Of a stretch of DNA of 64,000 bases, positions 52,231-61,900 are shown piece by piece. The stretch spans positions 62,001-126,000 of the forward strand of contig NZ_WSTB01000001.1 in the NCBI RefSeq assembly GCF_009789235.1, given 5' to 3'. The notes beneath the pieces were generated by a model. That model made no database searches, was not told the origin of the DNA, and saw nothing but the letters and a program-made list of their open reading frames with translations. Position numbers and translations under genes: made by a program. Each line of letters starts with the position of its first letter. Within the stretch, counting starts at the first letter, position 1. This DNA comes from Flavobacterium hydrocarbonoxydans (lineage in GTDB: Bacteria; Bacteroidota; Bacteroidia; Flavobacteriales; Flavobacteriaceae).

Positions 52231-53208
52231 TTATTTTGCAGGTGTGATAATAATATTGCGGTACTCCACAGGTCCGTGATCTCCCTGAATTAATAAAGGT
52301 CCTGGCTCGGCTTCGTTACTGTCTAAGGCGCCACCAGTAATTCCGGGAATGTCCTGATTGCTGATGACCGTTTTGCCATTCGCTACAACGGTTACCAATT
52401 TTCCAATTAAGGTAATATCATAGGTATTCCATTCGCCGGCTTCTTTAGCCACCATTTCGTTTGGAACAAGAAATCCATAAATAGCGCCCATTTGGTCCAA
52501 CGCTGGTTCCATTCCTTTACTGTCGGTTACCTGTACTTCGTAACGGCCACGAAGATAGACACCGCTATTACTGCCTTTTGGAATACGAAATTCTATATGA
52601 AGTTTAAAATCATTAAATTTATCCTTAGTCATCAGATTAGCACCTGACTTTGGACTGCTTAAAATGCCTTTTTCAGCAATCCACTGATGATTTCCTTCTG
52701 CGTGCCATTTCTCCATAGAATTACCTTCTGTAAGTTTGATGGGTTTGCCCCAAACCGGTGCTGCAGTACGGCGAAGTATTGGGGCACGAACGCCTGTCCA
52801 GGTTTGTGCTTTTCCATCAACGGTAATTAGGGTTCCGGATATTTTTTCGCCTTCAAGAGTGCCTTCTACACGAAGATCATTGTCTCCCTGCTCCCATTGA
52901 GCTGGTATGGCAAAACTAAATTTTCCGTCTTTCAGATGGATTTCAGCAACTGGTCTCGCGCTGCCTACTACGCAAACAAATTGTCCTACGAGCGTTTTGG
53001 TGCCTGATAGCCGAACTTCGAGCCAGGCAGGTGCTGGTTTTCCATCGACATCAATGGTAATATCCCAGCGGCCTTCGAGCGGAGAAATTACTGGCATTGC
53101 ATAAAGATTATTGAATGTGAAAGTAGTAAAGAAAGTCAATAAAAGACTCATCACCATAATTTGGTAACGGAAAACAGGGAATGATTTGGTTTTTAATTTC
53201 TTATTCAT
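52231..53208 (-). CDS. Secreted DUF1080 (3-keto-disaccharide hydrolase-like) protein
   Basis: This 325-residue protein starts best at the ATG at 53208, which gives a signal peptide (MSLLLTFFTTFTFNNLYA); an earlier in-frame ATG at 53268 would add 20 residues before it. The first half (about 45-150) is a beta-rich domain of ligand-binding type (LEGRWDITIDVDGKPAPAW). The C-terminal half is the concanavalin-like DUF1080 domain: DFKLHIEFRIPKGSNSGVYL, GRYEVQVTDS and EWNTYDITLIG. Members take part in 3-keto-sugar metabolism or bind glycans. Confidence 0.85.
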   Translation of the reverse strand: MNKKLKTKSFPVFRYQIMVMSLLLTFFTTFTFNNLYAMPVISPLEGRWDITIDVDGKPAPAWLEVRLSGTKTLVGQFVCVVGSARPVAEIHLKDGKFSFAIPAQWEQGDNDLRVEGTLEGEKISGTLITVDGKAQTWTGVRAPILRRTAAPVWGKPIKLTEGNSMEKWHAEGNHQWIAEKGILSSPKSGANLMTKDKFNDFKLHIEFRIPKGSNSGVYLRGRYEVQVTDSKGMEPALDQMGAIYGFLVPNEMVAKEAGEWNTYDITLIGKLVTVVANGKTVISNQDIPGITGGALDSNEAEPGPLLIQGDHGPVEYRNIIITPAK

Positions 53209-53274
53209 AACGGTTTTTGGATAGTTAAAGTCGTACAATTTACGATAAAATTTGATTCGGTTAAACAATTTTAC

Positions 53275-53286
53275 TAAAACGTTTTA
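53275..53286. promoter_or_regulatory. Perfect palindrome TAAAACGTTTTA upstream of the DUF1080 gene
   Basis: This 12-bp perfect palindrome with a central CG lies 67-78 bases before the chosen start. It resembles a LacI-type operator. The remainder of the gap 53269-53581 shows no other feature. Confidence 0.4.
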
Positions 53287-53581
53287 TTGCTTTTGTTATT
53301 CATTTGGAAACAGAATATAAAAAAGAGCAGGTGAAAGAATAGTAATTTTATTTTTAACTCTGAGTATCAAACCTGTCTGGTTTAATGATTAGTAGCGGGC
53401 AAAATGGATAACTAAAACAATAATATGTGTTTATGATACTCTAATTAGATAAAAAATAGTACTTTTAAATACGATTGTTATGATTTGTAATGAAAGCATA
53501 AAATGAGAAAATTCACATAGAAAACCTCAGCCACTTAGTACTAAATAATCTTGCCAACTATTAGTATAACATTAAAAATAG

Positions 53582-54013
53582 ATGAAAACACTACTTACTT
53601 TTTTTATTTTAATTTCTAATCTCACCTTATTCGCTCAGGAAAATAAAGTGGCGGGTGATTACGCATTCACACCCGAAAGCAAAGACGGAAATCGTATAGA
53701 ATACAAACTGACTTTGAATCAGGATGGAACATTCGAATGCTACTATCACAAATATATTAAAGAAGGAATTCCTCCTGATACTCATCATTATGGAAAAGGA
53801 ACCTGGAAAATTAAAGACAATCTGGTTTCGTTTTTTTCGGACAAGCAAAAAGACATTGATGAAAAACATACTATGAATTTTACTAATTCGGTTGCGAGAT
53901 TTGTAACAAAGTCACCCAGAGATAAAAGTGATAAGATAATCAAAATAAAACTTCAGTTTCTTGAATCGGATATTTTCTGGATAAAACCAATTGGGTTATT
54001 TAAAATAGAATAA
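53582..54013 (+). CDS. Secreted lipocalin-like small protein
   Basis: This 143-residue protein has a signal peptide ending in LTLFAQ. The beta-rich mature part (KVAGDYAFTPESKDG, YKLTLNQDGTFECYYH, GKGTWKIKDNLVSFFSD) is a typical calycin/lipocalin-like pattern, as in small stress proteins of Bacteroidota. Function unknown. Confidence 0.65.
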   Translation: MKTLLTFFILISNLTLFAQENKVAGDYAFTPESKDGNRIEYKLTLNQDGTFECYYHKYIKEGIPPDTHHYGKGTWKIKDNLVSFFSDKQKDIDEKHTMNFTNSVARFVTKSPRDKSDKIIKIKLQFLESDIFWIKPIGLFKIE

Positions 54014-54094
54014 TCTAAAACTTACGGAATTTTACAGTAACCAAATAAAAATTGTAAACCCGAATTATTACTCTACCTTCACCAAAAATACAAC

Positions 54095-54520
54095 ATGAAC
54101 AAAGGTGGCCCAATAATTATAATTGAAGACGATTTAGACGATCAGGAAATTTTGACTGATATATTTAAAGAACTTGATTATAAAAACGAAATTATCTTTT
54201 TTGCTGAAGGCGAAAAGGCGTTAGAATATTTAACTTCTACAGATGTTGAGCCTTTTATTATTTTCTCTGATATCAATATGCCTAAGTTAAGCGGCATGGA
54301 ACTACGGGCAAAAATTCATGAAAATGAAGATTTAAGACTTAAATCAATTCCTTATTTATTCTTTTCTACCAGTGCCGAACAACAGCATGTTGTAGATGCT
54401 TATTCTAAATCTATTCAAGGCTTTTTTGTAAAACCATCTGAATACAAAGAAATAAAGAAAACCATTAAAACTATTGTTAGTTACTGGGAAACATGTGTCT
54501 CTCCTAACTATGTTAAATAA
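54095..54520 (+). CDS. Stand-alone receiver protein (Rcp1-like)
   Basis: This 141-residue response regulator consists of a receiver domain only: EDDLDD near residue 11-16, phosphorylatable Asp59 in IIFSDINMPKLSG, STSA and FFVKPSE. Such proteins pair with PAS-type histidine kinases. No kinase is adjacent; the nearest is the eight-PAS kinase at 58974-62987, which has its own receiver. Confidence 0.88.
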   Translation: MNKGGPIIIIEDDLDDQEILTDIFKELDYKNEIIFFAEGEKALEYLTSTDVEPFIIFSDINMPKLSGMELRAKIHENEDLRLKSIPYLFFSTSAEQQHVVDAYSKSIQGFFVKPSEYKEIKKTIKTIVSYWETCVSPNYVK

Positions 54521-54567
54521 GTCCTTCAATAGTAAAAAATGTCCTCACATAAATACCATAATCAAAA

Positions 54568-54597
54568 TGGATGCAATACGTTTTATAATTGCATCCA
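54568..54597 (-). terminator. Terminator of the gluconate operon
   Basis: TGGATGCAAT (54568-54577) and ATTGCATCCA (54588-54597) form a 10-bp stem with a 10-base loop, 7 bases past the kinase stop. The T-tract on the minus strand is short. Confidence 0.6.
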
Positions 54598-54603
54598 ACA
54601 GAT

Positions 54604-56040
54604 TTATAAATCTTTGAGTACCGGATATACTTTTTTAAACTTATCGAAAGAATCCTGATACACCTTTTGGTATGCTGCATTAGGTACAAAAGTCTTTCCT
54701 TTTTTATGTTCGGCAACTGAATCAATCCCGAAAGATTTTAATCCAATCAGAACCGCACCCCAGGCAGAACCCTCGATGCTTTGTGAGGTTTCGACTTTCA
54801 TCTGAAAAATATCAGCTACCATCTGGAGCCAAAGTTCGCTTTTTCCGAATCCGCCACTGGCCATAACAGTAGTCCTTTTTCTTTTATCAGGATCGGGTAA
54901 TAAAATTTCTGTAATTTGGAACAATCCAAACAAAATACCTTCAAGAGTTGCTCTTACAAAATGTGCCTGCGTGTGGGTGATTTGCATGCCTAACAGTGTT
55001 CCCTGTGCTGCAGCGTCCCAAATTGGGGCTCTTTCGCCTAACAAATAGGGTACAAAAAGCAAACCATCAGAACCGGCTGGTATTTTTTCGGCTTCATCAA
55101 AAAGCGTTTCGTATGATTTATCGGTTTTCAGAAGTGTTTCTTTGAGCCATTGCAAAATAATCGCTCCGTTATTGACAGCTCCTAAGGTCAGGTACTGATT
55201 GCCCATCAAATGGTAACATTGCGTTCGCATCTGCTCATCAAGATAGGGTTTGTCAATGGGCAATCGAACGGCTCCGCTGGTACCAATGGTCAAGGCAAGA
55301 CAATCTTTATTCATTGCACCGGTGCCAAGATTTGCCAATGCGCCATCTCCTCCACCTATTACATACAGAAAATCATCCGAAATTCCTTTGCATTGATGCG
55401 TTACCTCTTTAACCAAAGTTAATTGTTCCGGTTTTATATGCAAATAGTCTAAAATCTCTTTGTCCCATTCTAAAGTATGAATATTGAGTAATCCGGTTCC
55501 TGATGCCATCGAAGTATCGGTACAATATTCATTGGTCAGATAATGCCAGATGTATTCTTTTATACTAATAAATTTGAAGGTTTTTGAAAAAATTTCGGGC
55601 TCAAATTCTTTCAGCCAGGCAATTTTGGTCATGGGCGAAAAAGGGTGAATCGGAATACCTGTCTTTTGATAAAATTGTTTCCCTAATTCAGTATTTTTAA
55701 GCTTTTCAGCAAAAGCAGCCGACCGGTTATCTGCCCATAAAATAGCCGCTGTCAATAATTTTCCGGTGGAATCAATTGCGATGATACTTTGCATGGCCGA
55801 ACTGAAACTAATAAACTGAGGCTGAATATCCTGAGTGATTTCTTTAATACAGGTCAAAACGGTTTGTAAAATTTCATCCGGTTTTTGTATGGCCCAATTC
55901 GGTTCGGGATGATACATCGGGTAACTATGCGAAATTTGTCTGATTACGGTACCGTTTGCATCAAAACATACCGCTTTTGTAGCCGTAGTACCCATGTCTA
56001 TCCCGATGTAAAATGATTCTTTTTTTGCTGTTAAATCCAT
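54604..56040 (-). CDS. gntK: Gluconokinase, FGGY family
   Basis: This 478-residue sugar kinase should phosphorylate gluconate to 6-phosphogluconate. The N-terminal IGIDMGTTATKAVCFDANG is the FGGY phosphate-binding part. It has the conserved Asp in AAILWADNRS, the ATP-site pieces ALTIGTSGAVRLP, and the C-terminal VMASGGFGKSELWLQMVADI. Its start overlaps the end of the permease gene by 10 bases on the same strand, which supports gluconate as substrate and gives a transport-phosphorylation operon. Xylulokinase-like specificity is less likely given the partner. Confidence 0.88.
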   Translation of the reverse strand: MDLTAKKESFYIGIDMGTTATKAVCFDANGTVIRQISHSYPMYHPEPNWAIQKPDEILQTVLTCIKEITQDIQPQFISFSSAMQSIIAIDSTGKLLTAAILWADNRSAAFAEKLKNTELGKQFYQKTGIPIHPFSPMTKIAWLKEFEPEIFSKTFKFISIKEYIWHYLTNEYCTDTSMASGTGLLNIHTLEWDKEILDYLHIKPEQLTLVKEVTHQCKGISDDFLYVIGGGDGALANLGTGAMNKDCLALTIGTSGAVRLPIDKPYLDEQMRTQCYHLMGNQYLTLGAVNNGAIILQWLKETLLKTDKSYETLFDEAEKIPAGSDGLLFVPYLLGERAPIWDAAAQGTLLGMQITHTQAHFVRATLEGILFGLFQITEILLPDPDKRKRTTVMASGGFGKSELWLQMVADIFQMKVETSQSIEGSAWGAVLIGLKSFGIDSVAEHKKGKTFVPNAAYQKVYQDSFDKFKKVYPVLKDL

Positions 56041-57347
56041 ATATTCAATACCAATACACCAATTAATCCCATAACTCCAATAATTGTTTCCATAACCGTC
56101 CAGGTCTTAAAAGTATCCGAAACACTGATTCCGAAATACTCTTTAAACATCCAGAATCCGGTATCGTTTACGTGCGAACACATTAAACTTCCTGCCCCAA
56201 TAGAAAGCACCATCAGTTCAGGACTTACCCCAGATGCTGCTACTAAGGGCTGTACAATACCTGCTGCAGTTAGTCCTGCAACGGTAGCAGATCCTAAAGC
56301 AATTCTGATAATTGTAGCAATTAACCATCCTAAAACCAAAGGAGATAAGGATGATTTTTCGAATAATGTGGTTAGATCGGTTCCTATTCCGCTATCAATT
56401 AAAACCTGTTTAAAAGCACCTCCTGCAGCAATTATCAAAATAATCATGGTAGCTGAACTCAATGCAGCTCCGGACTTATCCATAATATCAGGCATTTTTC
56501 TGCCACGCAAAATTCCTAATGTTACTATGGCGAAAAGAATCGCAATGAGCATCGATGTTGTTGGGTCTCCTATAAACAATAAAAAGTGACGTAAAGTAGA
56601 TTCTTCCGGTAAAGTTAATTCGCTAAAAGTTGCTGAAGCCATCAAAATTACAGGAACTAATGCCGTTAATATACTAATGGCAAAAGATGGCATTTCGGAC
56701 TCTGTGAAGGTCTTGCTTTCAAACAATCCTTTTGGCGGATTTGCATGTATTTTTTTAATGAATTCCGGAAACACAATTCCCGCAACCAAAAGTGACGGCA
56801 GTGCTACTAATAACCCATAAAGAAGTGTTTTTCCAATATTAGCCTTAAATATAACCGCAATAGCAGTAGGTCCAGGATGTGGCGGTAAAAAACCATGTGT
56901 TATCGAAAGTGCCGAAGCCATTGCGATTCCAAGATAAATAATAGGCTGTTTTGTACTTTTGGCGACAGCAAAAACCATCGGAATCAAAATAATAAAACCG
57001 GCATTATAGAACATTGAAATTCCAACTGAAAAACCTGTAATGACCATTGCCCATTTGATGTGTTTAACACCAAAAGAACGAATCAAAACCGAACTAATTC
57101 GCTGTGCAGCTCCGCTATCTGAAAGTAAATTTCCTAACACAACTCCAAATGCAATGATTAGAATCAAAGAGCCTAAAGTACTTCCGACACCTTGCTGAAT
57201 CGCATTGATTAAATCCGGAAAAGGCATATTTTTTGCAATTCCCACAAAAAATGCGGATACAATTAAAGCAATAAAAGCATTAAGCTTCACTCCTGAAATG
57301 AGAATCAATAATAACAGAATACTTGCAATCAGAATGAGTACCGACAT
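56031..57347 (-). CDS. gntT: Gluconate:H+ symporter, GntP family
   Basis: This 438-residue inner-membrane carrier has 12-14 hydrophobic helices. Typical GntP words are GSLILIIAFGVVLGNLL, GFLPPHPGPTAIAV and LMCSHVNDTGFWMFKEYFG. It imports gluconate (or a related sugar acid) together with protons. It is the first gene of the two-gene operon with gluconokinase. No pathway regulator is adjacent. Confidence 0.92.
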   Translation of the reverse strand: MSVLILIASILLLLILISGVKLNAFIALIVSAFFVGIAKNMPFPDLINAIQQGVGSTLGSLILIIAFGVVLGNLLSDSGAAQRISSVLIRSFGVKHIKWAMVITGFSVGISMFYNAGFIILIPMVFAVAKSTKQPIIYLGIAMASALSITHGFLPPHPGPTAIAVIFKANIGKTLLYGLLVALPSLLVAGIVFPEFIKKIHANPPKGLFESKTFTESEMPSFAISILTALVPVILMASATFSELTLPEESTLRHFLLFIGDPTTSMLIAILFAIVTLGILRGRKMPDIMDKSGAALSSATMIILIIAAGGAFKQVLIDSGIGTDLTTLFEKSSLSPLVLGWLIATIIRIALGSATVAGLTAAGIVQPLVAASGVSPELMVLSIGAGSLMCSHVNDTGFWMFKEYFGISVSDTFKTWTVMETIIGVMGLIGVLVLNIWI

Positions 57348-57542
57348 AGATTTGAATTGTGATGGATTAAAAAATTAGTTTCCAAAATAGTGATTTCCGC
57401 TATTTGAGATGTTGTTTTGGAAACTGAATCGTAAAAATATCATTTTAAATCAATTATAAAATCAGATTTGGGTCTTTAATTTTTACTTTTTGAAATAAAT
57501 ATGTTACGATAATTGCCAATTGAATAAAAAAATGATTTTTTA

Positions 57543-57574
57543 TTTGCGTAGTTAAGTGACTACATTTATATTTG
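57543..57574 (+). promoter_or_regulatory. Promoter of the ArsR operon
   Basis: TTTG (57543-57546), 20 bases, then TATATTTG (57567-57574). The start is expected a few bases before the ATG at 57593. Confidence 0.7.
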
Positions 57575-57579
57575 TAGTC
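57558..57579. promoter_or_regulatory. Operator-like inverted repeat GACTACA-N8-TGTAGTC
   Basis: Perfect 7-bp arms (57558-57564 and 57573-57579) bracket the -7 box. The ArsR-type protein encoded just downstream is the obvious ligand, giving self-repression. Confidence 0.65.
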
Positions 57580-57592
57580 AAATAACTTCATA

Positions 57593-57913
57593 ATGAATTT
57601 AAGACGAGACGTATTTCAGGCAATTGCAGACCCTACAAGAAGGTCTATCCTCTTGATGCTAATGACACAATCGATGACAGCCGGAGCGATTGCTTCAAAC
57701 TTTGACACGGCAAGACCAACGGTTTCTAAACATTTACAAATTCTGACCGAATGCGAACTGGTCAGACAAAAGCAACAGGGCCGTGAAATGTATTATCATT
57801 TTAACCCAGATAAAATGAAAGAAATAGCTGATTTCATTGAACCTTTCCGCAAAATGTGGGACGAGAAGTTTAATAAATTAGAAGCTGTTATGAAAAATTA
57901 TAAAAGCAAATAA
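57593..57913 (+). CDS. ArsR-family transcription regulator
   Basis: This 106-residue winged-helix repressor has [15 protein letters not shown] and the recognition part [17 protein letters not shown]. The metal-binding cysteines of true ArsR/SmtB proteins are absent, as in the SRPBCC-linked subgroup. It leads a three-gene operon; the SRPBCC gene follows after 2 bases. Confidence 0.92.
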   Translation: MNLRRDVFQAIADPTRRSILLMLMTQSMTAGAIASNFDTARPTVSKHLQILTECELVRQKQQGREMYYHFNPDKMKEIADFIEPFRKMWDEKFNKLEAVMKNYKSK

Positions 57914-57915
57914 AA

Positions 57916-58380
57916 ATGGAACAAAAAACCAAATTACATGCCGAAGACGGTAAACAAGAATTGACAATAACACGAGAATTTGATTTGCCTGTTGACTTGT
58001 TGTTCAAAGCATATTCAGAAGCCGAGCTCGTTGAGCAATGGATGGGAACGAAGGTTCTGAAACTTGAAAGCAAAAAGCACGGAAGTTATCAATTTGAAAC
58101 TTCACAGGAAGGTAATGTTGTATTCAGGGCAAATGGCGTGATCCATGAATTTATTATAAACCAAAAAATTACAAGGACTTTTGAAATGGAAAACACAACC
58201 TTTCCGGTTCAATTAGAATACCTTGAATTTGAGAAACTGACTGAAACGACCAGCAAACTAACAATGCAATTGGTATTTAAGTCAACCGAATTTAGAAACC
58301 AATTACTTAAAATGCCTTTTGCTCAAGGCATAAACTGGGCACATAACCGACTTCAGGAAATTATATCCTCACTAACATAA
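57916..58380 (+). CDS. SRPBCC / AHSA1-like domain protein
   Basis: This 154-residue soluble protein has the AHSA1 pattern: LTITREFDLPVDLLFKAYSEAELVEQWMG near the N-terminus, then strands and the terminal helix. The fold binds hydrophobic ligands in a cavity. It is co-transcribed with the ArsR gene upstream and the DoxX-like gene downstream, a frequent trio in Bacteroidota. Confidence 0.9.
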   Translation: MEQKTKLHAEDGKQELTITREFDLPVDLLFKAYSEAELVEQWMGTKVLKLESKKHGSYQFETSQEGNVVFRANGVIHEFIINQKITRTFEMENTTFPVQLEYLEFEKLTETTSKLTMQLVFKSTEFRNQLLKMPFAQGINWAHNRLQEIISSLT

Positions 58381-58387
58381 TAACACT

Positions 58388-58762
58388 ATGACAAAAAGAA
58401 ACAAAATTATTTATTGGATTGCTACCGTTTGGCTAGCATTAGGAATGGTTTCGACAGGAATCGTCCAACTTATTAAAATGAAAGAGGAAGTTGATAAAAC
58501 CAGTTTGCATTTAGGTTATCCTGCTTATTTTCTAACTATTATTGGTATTTGGAAATTGCTAGGCACTGTTGCCATATTACTGCCAAAATCAGGGTTATTG
58601 AAAGAATGGGCTTATGCCGGCTTTTTCTTTGTAATGACTGGAGCCATTATTTCGCATTTTGCAGTTAGTGATGGAGCAATAGAATATTTTGGTCCAACAT
58701 TATTATTAATGCTGACTATTGTATCCTGGTATTTCCGTCCTGCTGATCGAAAGATAAATTAA
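58388..58762 (+). CDS. DoxX-like membrane protein
   Basis: This 124-residue protein has four membrane helices (about 8-28, 45-65, 70-90 and 95-115). HLGYPAYFLTIIGIWKLLGTVAILLP is typical of the DoxX-like family. The function in this operon is unknown. Confidence 0.85.
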   Translation: MTKRNKIIYWIATVWLALGMVSTGIVQLIKMKEEVDKTSLHLGYPAYFLTIIGIWKLLGTVAILLPKSGLLKEWAYAGFFFVMTGAIISHFAVSDGAIEYFGPTLLLMLTIVSWYFRPADRKIN

Positions 58763-58918
58763 TTTATAAAGTATAATTTACAAAGCTTTGCGCTCTTGGC
58801 AGCAAAATTTGGCCACAGATTTAAACCTATTGAAAGGGATTATTACTTTAATTCAAATTTTAGCAAAGCTTGGTGACCTTTATCCCAGATTTTCAGAAAT
58901 AAAATAAAAACACGGCGA

Positions 58919-58968
58919 GCTTTGCGTAAAAACTTTGTGACCTTTGCGGTAAAAGTTTTACGCAAAGC
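58919..58968 (-). terminator. Terminator of the PAS-kinase operon
   Basis: GCTTTGCGTAAAAACTTT (58919-58936) and AAAGTTTTACGCAAAGC (58952-58968) pair over 17 bases with one bulge, 5 bases past the kinase stop. On the minus strand a T-rich run follows. It may also be a dispersed repeat, since CTTTGTGACCTTTGCG words are common in related genomes. Confidence 0.65.
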
Positions 58969-58973
58969 AAGCC

Positions 58974-61900
58974 TTAATTTAAGGCTATCGGAATAAAAAT
59001 ATTAAAAGTTGCTCCTTTATTGGCTTCACCATTTGCTGTAATAAATCCGTTATGGTTTTCTACAATTTTTTTCACAATGGCCAGTCCAATTCCGGTTCCG
59101 GCGTATCGTTCTCTTCCGTGAAGTCGCTGAAAAACTTCAAATATTTTTGAATTGTATTCCTGGTCAAAACCAATACCGTTATCTATAATACTGATATGAC
59201 AATAATCTACCTCGTCAGCAAGCATTGGATTTGGCAAATCTTTTCCTTTTGCGATATTGCATTTGATTTTTATAACCGGAAGCACATCCGTCTTTGAAAA
59301 TTTAAGTGAATTGCTAACCAGATTATATATTAATTGCCTGAATTGAAACGGGATGATCTGAACCTCACAGGAATCAATCTCTTCTATAGTTGCATTTTTA
59401 TGTTCGAGTTCTTCTTTTAAATCTTCTTTTACATCTTTAATAATCAGCGAAAGATCTGTCTTTTCGAATACTCTGTCCTGAATACTTGCTCTGGAATAAG
59501 TCAGCAGATCATTTATCAACGCCTGCATACGCTGTGCGGCGTTTTGTATTCTTTTGAATTTATCTATTCCGATTTCGGATAAATTATCCACCTCTCTGTC
59601 TATAATTTGTGACGCAAATGTTTGAATTTTTCGAAGCGGTTCCTGCAAATCATGACTCGATATATAAGTAAAAGATTGTAAGTCTTTATTCATTTGTTCG
59701 AGTTCTACATTTTTTTGTTCGAGTTCAAGTGCATTCAGCTTTAATTTGTCTTCGGCTTTCTTTTTCTCGGTCAGGTCATGTGTTACTTTCGAAAATCCAA
59801 TTACTTCCTTTTTTTTGTTATGCACTGCTGTAATGACAACACTTGCCCAAAAAAGAGTTCCATCTTTTCGAATACGCCAGCCTTCCTGCAAAGCTTTCCC
59901 TTTGTCACGGGCAAGTTGCAATAACTTTTGAGGGAGATTGTTTTTTCGGTCTTCTTCTGTATAAAAAGCAGAAAAATATTTACCTATTATTTCTTCGGCT
60001 TTGTAGCCTTTTATTTTTTCGGCACCAATGTTCCAGTTTTCAACTATTCCTTCATGATTAAGATACAAAATGGCATAATCCTGAACTTCTTCAATCATCA
60101 AATGGTAACGCTCCTCGCTTTTTCTGAGCGATTCGTTTATCTTGTACAATTCTTTTGTTCGAAGATTTACCTGATTTTCTAATTCCTGTGTAAACGTTTT
60201 CTCAGCCTGAATATCCGTAAAAGCGCCTACCCATTTTATAATTTTATTTTCTTCGTTTAAAACAGGTTCACCAATTACAGTATGCCAACGGTATTCTCCC
60301 TCTTTACTTTTAATTCTGACATCGGATCTGTAACCATCACCTGTTTCTAAGCAATGATTCCATATTCTAATGTTTTCGTCGTAATCATCAGGATGTATCA
60401 TCGCTTTCCATTCTGTTATTCCACCAGGAAAAATTCCAGTATATTCAAGCCATTTTCCAGAAGCAAATAAAGCATTTCCTTTTTCATCGGTTTCCCATAT
60501 CAATTGCGGAATACTTTCTGTTAGAGAGCGGAAACGTTTTTCACTTTCTTCTAATTCCTGTTGATGCTTTTTTAAATCTGTAATATCTCTGGCAGTACCA
60601 ATCAATTTTTCTGGCTGATTGTTTTCATCATAAAAAACTTTTCCTTTCGCCTCTACCCAATGTACGGATTGGTCATTCCAGATTACTCTGGATTCATAGT
60701 ATATATATCCTGTGGCAATAGCTTTTTCAAATGCTTCTACCCTAATATGTAAATCCTCCGGATGTATATGTTTTACTAATTCTTCATGAGGAATTTCGGT
60801 ATAATCTGAAATTCCAACAATGATTTCGAGATAGCGCTGAGAATAGTTAAAATCTTTTGATTTTACATTCAATTCCCACGTACCTAACTCACTTGCCTCT
60901 ACGATAATATTAAGTCTTTCCTCGTTTTGCTCTGTTATTTTTCTGGATTGAACTTTGTCTGTCACTTCTGTAACAGTAACAATGATTCCTGAAATCTCTC
61001 CGTTTTCTTCTTTTAAAGGATGATACAGAAAATCAAAGTATAAAATTTCGAGTTTTTCTCCTCTTTTAATCGGTACAGGAACTTCATTTCCATGAAAAGA
61101 AATTCCGGTTGTCATAACACCTTCTAAGAGACTACTCACCGTTTCTTTAACTTCCGGCAACGATTCGAATAAAGGCTTTCCTACTAATGCTGTCTCCTCT
61201 CTGCCTACCAATCTCAGGTAGGTTTCGTTAGCCATTTCGACCATATACTCTTTACCACGCAAAATGGTAATACCTACAGGAGCTTGTTTTACCGTATTAC
61301 GGAAACGTTTATCTGCTTCTTCTATTTTTTTTCGGGTAGCAACTTGTGGAGTGTTATCCAGTACCCAAATAGCGACTTTTGTTACTTTGCCTTCGATATT
61401 TTTGAGTGGAGCATATACAAACGTAACATATATTGTTTCTTTTTTTCCATGCCTGATGAGCTCCATTTCAACCTCATCAATATCAAATGGAATTCCTTCT
61501 TTAATAACTTTATCAAGTTCCTTTTGATAATATTGTTTTACCTCAGCAAAAGCATCCCAATAGTGTTTTCCTACTATTTCATTATGGGTTTTTCCGGCTA
61601 CTTCGATAAAGCTTTCATTTACCATTTCGGCAATCAGAGTTTCGGCATCCAGTACGCAAATCCCTATGGGAGACTCTTGAACCATACTACGCAAATTGTT
61701 TTCGTTTTCTTCTATCTTTTGCTTTGCTAAATTTAGATCCGTAACGTTCGCTGCAGTGTTCATTACTGCGTAAACATTTCCGTTTTTATCGTATAAAGGC
61801 GTAAAACTGTAACTGAAATAAAAAGTCTCTAATTTTCCATCTACTACAAGATCAATGCGGGTATTTCTGGCATGAAAAGATTCGCCAGTTTCCATAACCG

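Noticed and set aside
53209..53268. 20-residue N-terminal extension of the DUF1080 protein
   Set aside because: It places charged, aromatic residues before an otherwise normal signal peptide; the ATG at 53208 is preferred, though not proven.
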